From contig JAWNGF010000003.1 in the NCBI GenBank assembly GCA_037039685.1, positions 2,728,001 through 2,792,000 on the forward strand: a DNA stretch of 64,000 nt, written 5' to 3'. The stretch comes from Ceratobasidium sp. AG-K (Eukaryota; Basidiomycota; Agaricomycetes; Cantharellales; Ceratobasidiaceae). Made by a program: the position numbers and the translations under genes. Positions 33,550 through 44,934 of the stretch are shown piece after piece. Under the pieces are notes generated by a model. The model was not told the origin of the DNA and searched no databases. It was given only the letters and a program-made list of their open reading frames with translations. How positions within the stretch are numbered: position 1 is the stretch's first letter; each line of letters starts with the position of its first letter.

Positions 33550-34353
33550 TCAAACGGATTCTGCAAACCATCGATGAGCACGACAAGGGTGCGGGTAAGA
33601 CCGGAACGAGACACTCACGCTGGAGGAGCGAGTTGAGCTTGTTCACCTTGGAAGACACGCTCAAGTCAATCGTCTTGTCACCGAAATCGACGAGGAGACC
33701 GCCCAAAATCGAAGGGTTGACCTAATCGAGATATATGAATAAAGGGTAGATCACTCTCCGATCGACGAACCTTGTTGGTCACTCGGACCGACTTGGCCTG
33801 AGACGCGGCCTGGCTCGACTTGAGGGTCGACTCGAGCTTGGAAAGCACGTTCTTTTCGAGAGGAGTGGCGCTGGTAACAACAACCTCGAGCTCGCCCTTG
33901 TGCTTGCTCACAAGCTCGTTGAAGCTCGCAATAACTTCTGGAGTCTCTCCCAGACGGCCGTTCTCGGACAAAACCTCGAACAAGTTGCGGGTGATTGCGG
34001 ATACGGGCTCCTTGGATCCTTTAGGGGCGGCAGCCGAGTAGACGGCCTCGAGTCCGTTCTTGCGGTCAGCGGCAGAGAGGGTTGGGTTGGACACGAATGC
34101 AGACAGGGTGGGGACTTCCTTGAGGCCGGTTTGGATCGCGGTAAGCTCAGATTGGACCTTGTTTAGTGTCGTGCTGTTCTTGGACGCAGCACCAAAGAGC
34201 GCAGAGGCGTATTTGGACGCGATGAGCGACGCATGACGCTGTTGTCTGTCGTAATTCAGCACAAATTAATACTAATTATGTATCTGATTATATCTGCACC
34301 CACTGAAGAGGAGCGCGGGCGGCAGCGGCGACGACACGGCGGGCAGCGAGCAT
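33550..34353 (-). CDS. ATP5: ATP synthase subunit 5 (OSCP), mitochondrial
   Basis: Peripheral-stalk subunit linking F1 to Fo in the mitochondrial inner membrane. Exons: 34353-34304, 34245-33771, 33721-33619, 33560-33550. The sum is 639 nt, 212 aa, normal for OSCP. The N-terminus MLAARRVVAAAARAPLQ is a classic presequence. Conserved parts: IASKYASALF, LFEVLSENGRL, and VNPSILGGLLVDFGDKTIDL. The last exon is only 11 nt and encodes the C-terminal QSV and stop. Introns are 49-58 nt. It is divergent from NIP1 with 108 bp between the start codons. Confidence 0.9.
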
Positions 34354-34461
34354 GGTGAGCGGTGGTGAGAGAATTGCGTGTGGCTGTACAGTCACGTGGT
34401 TGTTGTGTTTGGCCGCGAGTGGCACTGGCAGCAAATTTGCCCTGGTCCATCCGCCACCACC
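34354..34461. promoter_or_regulatory. Bidirectional promoter between ATP5 and NIP1
   Basis: Only 108 bp separate the divergent start codons, so promoter elements must be shared or overlap the 5' ends. No clear TATA box is seen. The NIP1 start is preceded by a CCACCACC context. Confidence 0.6.
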
Positions 34462-37209
34462 ATGTCACGCTTCTTTCGCGGAAACAGCGACAGCGACTCC
34501 GAGTCGAGCTCTGAGGAGGAAGAGCTCTTGTCCGATGCCTCGGACGAGGAAGCCCCGGCTCAGGCCGCCCCCAAGAAACCCATGTCTCGGTTCTTGAAGA
34601 CTGGCAGTGCGAGCAGCTCGAGTAGCGATGACAGCGACAATGATAGCGACGACAGCGATGACAGTGATAAACCCAAAAAAACTAGTCGCTTTATGCGAGG
34701 GGGGGAGGAGGTTCCGATAGCGAAACCGACTCCGATGCACCGAGGATTGTCAAGAGCGCCAAGGATCGCCGATTGGAGGAGATGCAAGCAACGGGTAATG
34801 CCATTGAAAATGCCCTGAAGATCAACGATTGGAATGCCATCAATAATGGTGAGTCATCAATTCATTAAATCACTCGACCTTACGCCTTGCCAGAACTCGA
34901 CAAACTCCTTCGACTTGTCCAACGCCAGACAAATGTCAGCGACCCCGTCCCTTCTTTCTTCCTCACCACTCTCAAGTCGCTCGAGACCAGTATCACCGAG
35001 GCCCAAGCGCGCGAAAAGACGGCCGCCAAAAAGATGAATGCGACCAACGCCAAGGCCCTCAACGGAGTGAAACAAAAGCTCCGTCGATCGGCCAAAGAGT
35101 ACGAAACGGCGATCAAGGCGTTTGAGGAAGACCCCGAAAAGTACCAGGCGGCCGAGACGAGGGAACCGGTCGCTGCGCCTGCGCCCAAGAAGAAAAAGGT
35201 CCGAATGGAGGATGGCGACGAGGAAGAAGAGGAAGAGGACGAGTCGTTCCAGACGGTCGGTCGGAGCGGCAAGGCTATGACATTTAGCACAGAGGCGTTG
35301 TACAAGAACTTGTTGGCCATCCAGGAAGCTCGTGGAAAAAAGGTGGGGTTTGGTCTGCTTCAAGTTGCCCCTGATTTTAATTGTGTCTCAGAACACCGAT
35401 CGCAATGAACAAATGTCCCTTCTTGAAAAGATTCTTCCAACCGCCGTGTCTCCGTACGGCAAAATACGTGTCCTGCTCACGCTCATCTCGGCTCGCTTCG
35501 ACTACAACCCGACCGCATCGTTCATGCCCATTGAACTGTGGAAAAAGGCCCTCAATGAAATCAACAGCCTTATCGAGCTCTTGCTTTCCGAGCCGCTCTA
35601 CCTCGTCACTGAGACCTCGGAAGACTACCCCGAGGACGTCGAGCGCCTACCGGTAGACGGCAAGCCGGTCATCGTACGTGGAAGTGTCGTCGCCAGCGTC
35701 GAGAGGCTCGAGGACGAGTTCAACAAGAGCCTGTTGAACATCGACCCCCACGGGACCGAGTATGTCGAGCGGTTAAAGGACGAGCCTTCTTTGTATGCGC
35801 TGACAGTTAATGCTCAACGGTATTTCGAGGCGCGCAATTTGGAAGAGCCCATGCACCGAGTCGTGATCAAGCGATTGGAGCATATCTACTGCAAGGTAAG
35901 CACTCATAGTCCCCCGCCTGACTCCGCTCACAATTGTCCCAGCCCGACGCAGTGATCCAACACTTTGAATCGACCCTCCCCAACGCACCCTCTCCCCTCC
36001 CACCGACCTCGGAGCTCATCACTTCGCTCGCAACCAACCTCTACAAATCCCCCTCTCCGCTCCTCCGAACCCGTGCTATGCTCGCACACATCTACCACAC
36101 TGGCTTACAAAACGACTTCCCCCGCGCCCGAGACATGCTCTTGATGTCCCACGTACAGGAATCCATTAGCAACGCCGACGCCCAGACGCAAGTCCTCTTC
36201 AACCGGGCAGTTGTGCAACTCGGTTTGAGTGCGTTCCGCCGGGGCATGATCAAGGAAGCCCACGGTGTCCTTGGGGATATTTTCGCCTCGCAGCGCGTCA
36301 AGGAACTCCTTGCGCAAGGTGTGGGTCCTCGAGGAACCGAAACTCCCGCTGCGGCGCGCGTATTGCTGCCGTTCCATGTACACATTAATACCGAGCTCGC
36401 CGAGGCGGTGTTCTTGGTGTCCTGTATGCTCGTCGAGGGCCCGTTGATTGCAGCCGAGCAGACCAAGTCGATTAGCAAGCCGTTCCGGAGGTTGCTCGAG
36501 TTTGCGGACCGTCAGGCGTTTGCTGGCCCGCCAGAGAGCACGAGGGATTGCGTCGTCCAGGCTACGAGGGCACTCTTGGCTGGCGAGTGGGAGAGGTGTC
36601 GCGAGTTGGTCGTCGGAATCAAGATTTGGAGTTTGATGGGTTCCGAGAGCGAGGGCGTCAAGGAGATGCTTGGAGTGTAAGTCTGACCTCGCATATACCC
36701 GACTTGACTAACTCGTTTGCAGACGCATTCAAGAAGAGTCCTTGAGGACATACTTGTTCACCTACGCCCCGCACTACACTTCGCTCTCTCTCGACTTTTT
36801 GGCTCGCACATTCTCCCTCTCGCTCGCTCAAACAACCTCGATCGTCTCGCGCATGATCTGGACCGATGAACTCGCCGCTTCGCTCGACGCAAGCGACAAG
36901 CCCGCTGTCGTGTTCCGCCGCACCGAAGTCAACAGGACTCAAGCTTCGGCTCTCGCGCTCGCTGAACGTGCCGCGCAACTGGTCGAGATGACCGAGAAGG
37001 CTCTGGACGTCCGAGTTGGTGGACGAGAAGGTGGAGGAGGTGGATGGGGTGGCGACAGAGGTGATCGTGAGGGTGCGGTTGTTACTGGTGGTGGAGGCGA
37101 GAGGAGACGCGGCGGCCAGGGTCGGCCGAGGGGAGGAGGTGGACGCGGCGGGCGCTTTGCACAGGGGTTGGGTAGCCGGATGGGCGGCGGGCTGGGTGCA
37201 CGTGCATGA
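34462..37209 (+). CDS. NIP1: Translation initiation factor eIF3 subunit c (NIP1), with a one-base gap in a G-run
   Basis: Scaffold subunit of eIF3, which binds the 40S ribosome and eIF1/eIF5. Exons: 34462-34848, 34894-35342, 35392-35895, 35943-36676, 36723-37209, total 2,561 nt, one short of 854 codons. Features: acidic Ser-rich N-terminus starting MSRFFRGNSDSDSES, the conserved VKSAKDRRLEEM block, an Asp/Glu tract, FARFDY-like ISARFDYN, the PCI domain (about exons 4-5, SLDFLARTFSLSLAQ), and an RGG-rich tail. The frame slips within GGGGGGG near 34698-34704. One extra G would restore it. A sequencing error or a true indel are both possible. Decayed paralogous DNA lies at 40.7-41.3 kb. Confidence 0.9.
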
Positions 37210-38229
37210 TTGAAACTATAGTATGAATGTTATATTTCTTGTTTTCGTGATTGTCATTGCGTAATATTTTACTCCTGAGTAGGCTAGAGTCGAGACCCCG
37301 ATATATCGCAGTTGGAGACTTTCACTCACGGGGTAAATATTCTAGGGCAACAGAGCTGGGTCGCTTGATGGGCCTGAACTAACTTCAGGATCGAAGCGCT
37401 CACCAAGGCGCTGCACCGCCTTTTTGAAATTCGGAGAACACAAATGTCAGGCCTCAACGCCACAGCGCTAGCAAAGTGGAATGCAGTCATTCCAAAATGT
37501 TTGCTCCTATGCTGCTTTGTAGATTTCTGAACCATGGACGTATTTCGCTCCAACCCCCATCCCCGTAATTGAAATTCTCGCATGTATGCGTTTCGCCCAC
37601 GGCTCGACAACTGACTTCATTGAACTTGCCCTCCCCCTCTCAAAACCCATTGTAAGCATAGGTTATCCTGATGGCCCCGGGGCTACACATTTAGCCAGTT
37701 TAATCGTAAGGAATTGAACCTGGGCCAGACTCCACGGCTAAATTTATTTGCAACAAGGCCTACAGTCCCGCTGACTGGTAGCACCAAAATTCTATACCCG
37801 CAGGCTGAACTAGCCACAGCCATGATGAGCAGCGAAAGCAACTTCGAATAGTTCGTCTGACGGCCCATCAATTTCTTGGGTTGGCCTTATGATCAACAAC
37901 CCTGGTACTTTATACAGTAGTGTCAAATAAAAAAGCGTACCACGCCGATGGACTATTACCGTTTCTTACCAAAAGATGAGCGATTAGCGTGATGAAGCTT
38001 TCAGCAAGCTAGCACATGGTCTTGGGTGCCTTCTATACCGCTCCATGATCCGCTTCCGGCACTTTTTGACTGATGGGTAGTGTTGTTAGGGAAAAAGTCC
38101 GAGTGATTGGGGTGAATGGAGGCCTTAAATACTGTCGGGGATGCAAAAGCATTCTACATCTCCCCTCTCTTTCTTGGTCTCGAGTCGCTCCTCACTTGAC
38201 TGTTCACTTCACTTCCTTCGTCGTTTGTT
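37210..38229. other. Intergenic, NIP1 3' region and unassigned DNA
   Basis: The first 250 nt are matched by the duplicated segment near 41.0-41.3 kb. A GGTTCAATTCC-like stretch on the minus strand near 37715 does not fold as a tRNA. No gene recognised. Confidence 0.5.
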
Positions 38230-39600
38230 ATGGGGGGGTCAGTTCCTAGCCCCGAGACATTGACGGACACTGTCCCACAGGCAGCTGTCCCAGAGTGGTA
38301 CAGATATAGCGCAATGGTGGTGAACCGTCCTACGCTGACGGTGAACCATCCTACGCTGGCGTTGAGGCATCCTAGGCTGATAGCGATCCGCCCACTACCA
38401 GAGCGCCGCTTTAGGACAAGGCCCCAGCGAGCAAGGCCATTGGTGTCCCCCCACTCACCCTACACTCCTTCCCTACTCATAAGGGACAAGTCTGTAAGCA
38501 CATTTGAATCTACACGGTTCCGAAATGAATTATCACTGACCAGTTGTTATATTTTGCCAGTTTGATGATGGGGAGGGCAAGAAGAACCCTATAGCTGGCG
38601 GAGGGCGGGAGAAGGAGAAGAGGACCCTGAGGACCTCCTACTCCAACGATGTCCCTAATCCTCCCCGAAGTCTTTCGATCTTCGCGTGTTCACAGGCTCT
38701 GCGCCGTACAAGAGGCCTCAACCGTGCGATTTCTGATTATGGCTCGGTTCGGTCAGAGTTGCCATTGGAAGACAAGCGAGCACATCAAGTGCATGTCACG
38801 GTCGCTCTCCGCTTGTACCAAGTTGTGGGCACAATGTGTGATCTCTTGGAGAATGATGTCAATGTCATGCGCGTAAGTGCGAGTCCTGTCGGTACACCGC
38901 CGGTGTCATACTAACGAGAAATGAATAATCTAGGCATTGGCCGCTGACCTAGAGCCAGGCCGAATCGCTGCCAAGCCATCCCGGTATCCAGCCACCGCCA
39001 TTCGACCAGCGCAATACATTTGTGGTCACTGGTACACGCATACATACACTACGATCTGCCAGCGTATTATCTGCGTCACAAAACTCAATACATCATCAAC
39101 GGCGTCGTGCGAGCTCCGATGCCTAACTCACTTAGAATTACGCCATATTCACTTGTCCTCCTTCTATTGCCTGTATGCTTTGGTATCGGAAAGTACCTCG
39201 CGGACCTACACGACATGGATAGAGTATCAAGGGGCCTTGATCTGGCGGTGGTATTGGTGCTCTTCGCGTAAGCAATTTGAGACATACAACTTGTCTTAGA
39301 GCTGATTCAAGAGATATTTCAGCTGGGGATTTCTTTATTTATGGGCTGGTGGTACTGCCAAATGGCAATATTGGATCTTCCAGTTTGAATTGGTTACGCT
39401 CAGGTCCCCACAACTTGAAATACAGCTACCACTGTTGGACCGGCATCCATTCGCACAACGAGTCCTCCAGCAACAACCGCATAGTATGTCTTTGCGCCTC
39501 TTGTTCAGACTAAATTTGTGTATTGATATGCCTATTAATAGTTGAGGACCTCGAGCGAGGGTTGCCTCTTGTCCCCTGGCACGTGGTGCCCGGCCCTTGA
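38230..39600 (+). pseudogene. Hypothetical multi-exon membrane protein with a 2-nt frameshift
   Basis: Not recognised by function. Exons 38230-38493, 38561-38872, 38934-39267, 39323-39483, 39542-39600 with standard introns. Their sum is 1,130 nt and becomes 376 codons only if 2 nt in the ACGCATACATACAC stretch near 39032 are discounted, so exon 3 changes frame there. Exon 1 is Pro/Arg rich and holds three 21-nt tandem repeats (VNRPTLT-type units). Exon 2 has an amphipathic VALRLYQVVGTMCDLLEND. Exons 3-4 give two hydrophobic segments (YSLVLLLLPVCFGIG, DLAVVLVLFAWGFLYLW). It ends IEDLERGLPLVPWHV. A related fragment lies at 42.5-43.0 kb. It may be a real gene with a sequence error. Confidence 0.5.
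38320..38382 (+). repeat. Three 21-bp tandem repeats in the coding exon
   Basis: Units start at 38320, 38341 and 38362 and are about 70-90 percent alike. They encode VNRPTLT, VNHPTLA and LRHPRLI, so the repeat is in frame. Confidence 0.7.
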
Positions 39601-40689
39601 TCAAGGATCAAACTGGCCAAACGATCTGGTGTCGCCATTCGATCAATGGCCACCGGCTCAGTACAACTTTGCCCTGCCATTGCCAGCATACCATAGCTCC
39701 TGGGAAAACACATTGGCCAATACGAGGATCCTGGTCACCGGGTATCCAGTTCCGCTGGTTTCTCACGACAAGGACTTCAAGCTGTCAGGGGCCAATTTCG
39801 GTCGTTCCAGTAGTACCGTTCGGATGGTTGAGCGCCTTCACACCAGCATCTTCAGACAGGCCTACGAGGATTCTCTGGCATTTCTTAGTGTTTTGCGGCA
39901 GTCTACCATTTACCCAATCACTAAGAACGGGGCGTTCGGTCGGTTGACTTGCAACTGAACATAGCATACATAAACCGCCACGGTGGCAGCGTTTTTCTTT
40001 TTAGTTTCTTCGGTATGGACCACGCCGGACATTACAGTCATACCAATCACGCTTTGTATATACTCTGGATTGTGACAAGAAATCAATATGTTGACTCGAT
40101 AATAGGTGCCCGATCCCTCGTGGGAAAAGCACTAAAATATGTGCACTATAAATAAAGACAGCCCAACAGAACCCGAATAAATACGTTCTGAAACGCTCCC
40201 AAGTACCTGGATCACTTGAAATAATGGCCCAGCCCTTGCGGCTCCTATTGCTTCCCAAAATCCCTAGGATCCTCCGCGCGCACATCGGTATCTTGACCGG
40301 CCATCCCTCAACACCTCCCCCAAAGAACTTGAGGACATCTTGTATATGTGGTGTAAATGTGACTCTTTCAGCAAAGCGGTTTAGTCTCAAATAACATGTC
40401 TTGGACGTAACGACCAGTTTCAGGTTTGTATCTCTGCGTTCATGCGCGTGTATCCTGGTTCAAGTGCCGCTTAACGGTGATCATTGCTCAAGTACCCTAG
40501 CCAACCAATACCCCCCCCCCCCCCCCCCCCAAGGATCGATTCGCGAAAGCGTTCGATCAAATTTGGAGAGCATTCCCTATGTACTACCGCAGTACAGTGT
40601 ATTTCCCTTTTTGACAACCTCTAAAAATATTGACGATCCCCCTGCTTTTGCAGCCCGCTCGGGAGTGAACCGTGAGTTCCCACCGACAA
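39601..40689. other. Intergenic with a 20-C homopolymer
   Basis: A run of 20 C occupies 40511-40530. The plus-strand frame 39542-39958 overlaps the end of the membrane-protein gene in another frame and shows no family motif. Confidence 0.45.
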
Positions 40690-41300
40690 ACTCGTGAACT
40701 CGCTGTCGCAGTCTTTGGCTCGCAAACTTATTACCGTTCGCTCAAACTGCCTCGGTCGTCTTGCGTGTGATCTGGGCTGATGGATCCGCTGCCTCGCCCG
40801 ACGTAAGTGACACGCCCTCCGCACTCAAGTCAACGCGGAACAAACCTTGGTTCTCGCGTCCGCCGAACGCCCCGCACAGCACTCAGAAATGACCAAAAAG
40901 ACTCTGGACGTCGGGGTCGGCGGACGAGGAGGCGGATGTCGAGGCGAGAGAGGCGAAGGGAGACGTGATGGAAGGTTGCGCAAGGATTGTGCATGCGGAT
41001 GCACGCCGAGCTGAATGTATGTGCGTGGCTAGAGTTATAGTGCGAATGATGCATTCCTTGTTTTCGTGATTACCGGGAGAGCGAAGGCATGCTCTCGCAT
41101 AAGCAGGGTTTGAGGTCTCACCCAATCTTCGTTACGTTTACAGCACCCGATTCGACAGACACGCCTCCCGAGATTTCTGGGTCGACTCGCTCAGTGTGCC
41201 TGGATACTCTGTTTGTAACTTCGGGATCGACGCGCTTCCCAAGTGTTGTGGCACCGTTTTTGAAATTCAGCGTCAATCTGGAAAAAGTCCCAAACACAAC
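40690..41300 (+). pseudogene. Decayed duplicate of the NIP1 3' end and flank
   Basis: Aligns with NIP1 from about 36780 through its 3' flank to about 37430. Matching landmarks: TTTGGCTCGCA, GCTCAAAC.GCCTCG, ATCTGG.C.GATG, AAGTCAAC, GACTCTGGACGTC, then in the 3' UTR CTTGTTTTCGTGATT, and further down CCGTTTTTGAAATTC. Stops and indels fill the former frame. Because untranslated and downstream DNA is included, this is a genomic duplication and not a retrocopy. Confidence 0.7.
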
Positions 41301-41676
41301 GACGCTGCCATCCCCAGAATTCGCTCCTTCACTAATGCGTGAATTTCTAAATCATTTATGAAAGGTAGCGACCCCTTTCTCCTACCATACACTGACTGAC
41401 AGAGTGAAAGGAGCGAGGACTCGGGTACTGCCACTGCAAATACTGATGAACGGAGAGGTAGGAAGACGAGGATGTGGATAGATTGGGATACGAGGGCGCT
41501 CCTGTTGCATAGCTTGCAGTGCTGACTGGACCCAGAGGATTCAGGCAGCCAGGTAGAATCCCAGCGTCGGCATTAAGGGTCAAAGGGCCGACACCCACAA
41601 GTCACAGGGATCTGGGCGTGTGGAGGACTGGGGTGCTGAGGGGACAACCTACACAAGAACACCGTGGACCCTAAAT

Positions 41677-41838
41677 CTCCGTAAAATACGGAGGTCTCCT
41701 CCGTGTCGTTGGCAAAACACGGCGGTAAACCTCGTATCTTGGTCAGCGGTCGTTGGAGTGCCTTGATCTCGACGCTGGATACGGTGATTACCTCCGTGTT
41801 TTGCCAAGGACTGGGATCAAACTCCGTAAAATACGGAG
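41677..41838. repeat. Small inverted-repeat (MITE-like) element
   Basis: About 162 bp. Each end carries the palindromic CTCCGTAAAATACGGAG (41677-41693; 41822-41838). Inside them TTGGCAAAACACGG (41709-41722) is perfectly inverted as CCGTGTTTTGCCAA (41794-41807). Terminal arms of about 50 bp match with one gap region. No clear target duplication was found, and no coding capacity. Confidence 0.6.
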
Positions 41839-42534
41839 TTTTGGGGCTCATAGTGGAAACAGACGCTGCATGCACAGGAAGTCATGCCAAGGCCCGCAAG
41901 GGCGGTGGTCGAGGAGAGTGAGGCGTCAGCACTAGTTGGCAGGCCGTAACCAGGTACAAAGTGGTGGCAACCGCCGACTCTGTCGCATGTATGCGCGTAG
42001 AACTTGAGAGACGCAGGAACCACCATAGCGGCAGTATCGGTTTTTTATACAATAACGGAGATGCTAGTATGGATTGCATTCCCACGACAGACTTGAGTTT
42101 CCCCTGGTTAACCTTGCAGTTTAGAATACACCAAGCATTTGATAATGTCTCCAATATACATTCAGGCTCTCCCTTGTTCTCGATCAATTGGTTGCATCGC
42201 CTCAGGCATTTCGAATGGGCTGGTTCGATGAACACGCAAGTTTGCATGCCGTACGTTTCTTCTTGGGGCGCTTAACTAATACCAGTCCTGTAAGATGAGA
42301 TTTTATCGACGGAGGCACAGCCAAACTGGTCCATTAAAAACACATGAGTATCTCAAATCCTGCATCTCCTCTTTGTCCCCTCCCCTGTCGTGCAAGGCCT
42401 CCCATTGCCTATCACTCAGTCTCGATTTTTGTATCCCACAATGTCTCAGCCTGGAGCTAGTAGGTTCAGATCTCATACAACCAACTAATATAACGCTGAC
42501 CCGCGTATTAGTTCCTCGGAGGTCTTTCATGTGC
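41839..42534. other. Intergenic, nothing supported
   Basis: Open stretches on both strands without motifs; none assigned. Confidence 0.45.
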
Positions 42535-43013
42535 GGCGTTATTCAAGTACCCCCAATTAACCATAGAGGTTTCCCCGAGCCTAGCACGCGAAGGATCCCA
42601 TTACACCTGAGTTTGATTTACTTGTTGCTATCAGTATATATATACTTCGTAATTACAAAGTATCTGGTACACACAAGCCAACTGGGTTATATCTTGACCA
42701 GGCAGGAGCTGATAGGCGCATTGATCGCGGTCTTGTAAGTAGCTCAGCCAATGCTTTATTCTATTACTAATAAAGTGGTCAAATTAGATTGGGGACTACA
42801 CTATTATGCAAAGTTATCTTCGGTTGCTGTGATTTAGGGGCTGGCCGAAACCTAGGCCCCCTTGTTCTCGTGCTGCGTTTGCTGGTTGGACGCTTCCGCC
42901 AGCCCCAATTCCGAGGTACTTAGATAATTTAATACATATTTCTGGCCAGTTATTAATGTTTTTATGCAGATGAGGACCTTGAAATGGGCTTTATTCGGAA
43001 CCCACGGAATATG
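42535..43013 (+). pseudogene. Fragment paralogous to the 38-39.6 kb membrane protein
   Basis: GVIQVPP.. then hydrophobic LSLIYLLLSVYIYFVITKYL and ELIGALIAV up to a GTAAGT donor at 42736, then after AG LVLVLRLLVGRF, then after a further intron (AG at 42968-42969) DEDLEMGFIRNPRNMF and a TAA. Order and spacing mirror GVVRAP, YSLVLLLLPVCFGIG, LFAWGFLYLW and IEDLERG of the upstream gene. The exon joint after 42735 does not keep frame, so it is probably broken. Confidence 0.45.
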
Positions 43014-44293
43014 TTTTAACTACCACCGAAGGATCACGGCTCCCAAAGGGCGCAATGGCTTCTTCCGACGCCTCCTCCACAAAGTATCACTTCGAGTGTC
43101 TGAGGGCATGCGCTCTCCATTCAGTTACGCCTTGAATTTGTGGGTTATTGTATAACGAACGATTCACATCTCACGTCGGACATTTGACGTTTTCTTTTCG
43201 CATTGTATTTTGTATTTGTACCTTGTAGTTTGAAAGTTGGCGCCTTGGACTTTGATTACCGCATCCAAGAATCTTCTGATGTATTTCCAGCAGAAGCTGC
43301 GATTATGAATGTACTTTGATCACGCATAAACCTATGCGTTGCCATAAGTTGAGCTAGGCACACATCTATATATGGCACAGATTTTGCACAACCGCTGTGC
43401 CCGGGAATGGCGTATAGATAATGCCTGAAATCTGCATTTATGGTCAAGCTCGGCTCACCGCTAGCAAATAGAGTCATGGTAATGGTGGGTAAATGGTAGA
43501 ACCCGGAGATGACCAATTACAATGACGAGTTGAGCGCTTAGGTGGTACGGTACCGAACTGTTGCTAACGTCGGTCCCATGTCCCACCACCCTCCGACGCG
43601 GCGCTAGAATTTGCAACGTCCCACGTCCCACTGGTCTGAAACACGGTGGGACAGAATATTTCCATATATAGCAACACTATAAAATCGATAGGCAAACATA
43701 TAATCGGCAGTGTATATACATACAAAATATCAGCGACACTGCTAATTAGGCCCGCTGTGGTATAGAGAGTGCTCCGCACCCATGTCATTTACGCGAAGGG
43801 CTCGACCGAACATCCCATAACATAGTCGCTGACGTTCCTGGTAAATTTGTCCCACATCTTTCATCGGACGACGCAGAGGGACATACGGGACATGCATACA
43901 CACACAATCTCTAGCGCCGAGCGCCTTTATGTAAGTGACGCTAGCAACAGTTCGGTACAGCACTTCGAAGGGCACGTGCCAGCCGGAGAACCTAAGCAAA
44001 GCTGAAACCGCGCTGCAATGCAATTAAAACTGGCTGAAATCCCTTCAAACTAGGTCGTGCGCAAAGCCGATGTTGCGACACCACATCATTGAATCACGCG
44101 GCAATACCAGTGAGGTATGGCCAAACTGCGCGAATGTTCTGCCCGACGTACCCAAGCAAAGCCAACGCGCATCCGCGCATCCAGAGCTTTTCGAGTCTTA
44201 TATTCGCGAGCTCGCATTCGAGCTCTACTCATCCACTACCACTACGTACCTCATCACCAGTTCGTCACAATCTTACTCGTAAATCTACGAGCT
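43014..44293. other. Intergenic, nothing supported
   Basis: AT-rich in part, with the upstream region of the gene at 44294. No motif recognised. Confidence 0.45.
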
Positions 44294-44934
44294 ATGCCCC
44301 GAGTCACTCAAGTCGTTGCCGCTCCAGACGGATTTGTGAACGTGGAGCTATCGGCATTCATTAATGATAATTCACCCGTCCGTTCGGAGGAGGATCTACG
44401 TCACCGGAGTATGTACATGCCAGGCGCCCGGAGCCAAATATGTTACTGACGGGATCAATTAGGGCCTAGGCGGACAAACACAAGCGTAGTGCAAGGAGGG
44501 CCTCCTCCTACCAGCGGGCCGTCTGCCAACAATGCCAGTACCACACCCCAGGAGCGTATGCTGTACAAGATGATCTCGGTCGCGTCCTCTGTGTCATTTG
44601 CCATCTTGATGTTCATTCTCAAAAGGGTCGCCCCGCAGAAGGTGGCTGATGGCGTGGAATTGGCGAGCAGTTTTGTCAAGGCTGGGTGGGTAGTTAGACT
44701 ACGGTTTAGCAGAGCGCAAGCTAATATAAATCACTTATTCAGATGGGAAATCATTGGCCTGAGGCAACAGCCGCGCCGGTTGTTTTGGAGAGATGTCGCC
44801 ACCGTTCCCAATGACGTTGAACGCCAGCTGTCCTCCCTCCGCGGTATGTCAATCTCCTGCACCATTGGATAACCACCAGCTCAATCCTCATCTCCGTAGA
44901 CACGGATAGCGACTATGAGCCTGGTCCTGATTAG
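44294..44934 (+). CDS. Small four-exon membrane-type protein, family copy A
   Basis: Not recognised. Exons 44294-44408 (115 nt), 44463-44685 (223), 44743-44843 (101), 44900-44934 (35), total 474 nt, 157 aa, no stops. Start MPRVTQVVAAPDG. Exon 2 opens PRRTNTSVVQGGPPP and contains the hydrophobic ISVASSVSFAILMFIL, then KVADGVELASSFVKAGW across the exon 2/3 junction. The C-terminus is acidic, DTDSDYEPGPD. Copies B (47010) and C (49752) share exon sizes, phases and the pattern RG.s.SVVQ..PP, a hydrophobic segment and GW at the junction. A single membrane span is likely. Function unknown. Confidence 0.7.

Noticed and set aside
34857..35363. Minus-strand frames opposite eIF3c
   Set aside because: Shadows of NIP1 exon 2, driven by its acidic and lysine-rich codon use.
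37690..37770. tRNA-like T-loop (GGTTCAATTCC on the minus strand)
   Set aside because: The flanking stems do not pair and no acceptor or anticodon arm can be drawn.
39542..39958. 138-codon plus-strand frame after the membrane-protein gene
   Set aside because: It overlaps the last exon in another frame and shows no motif, splice or homology support.
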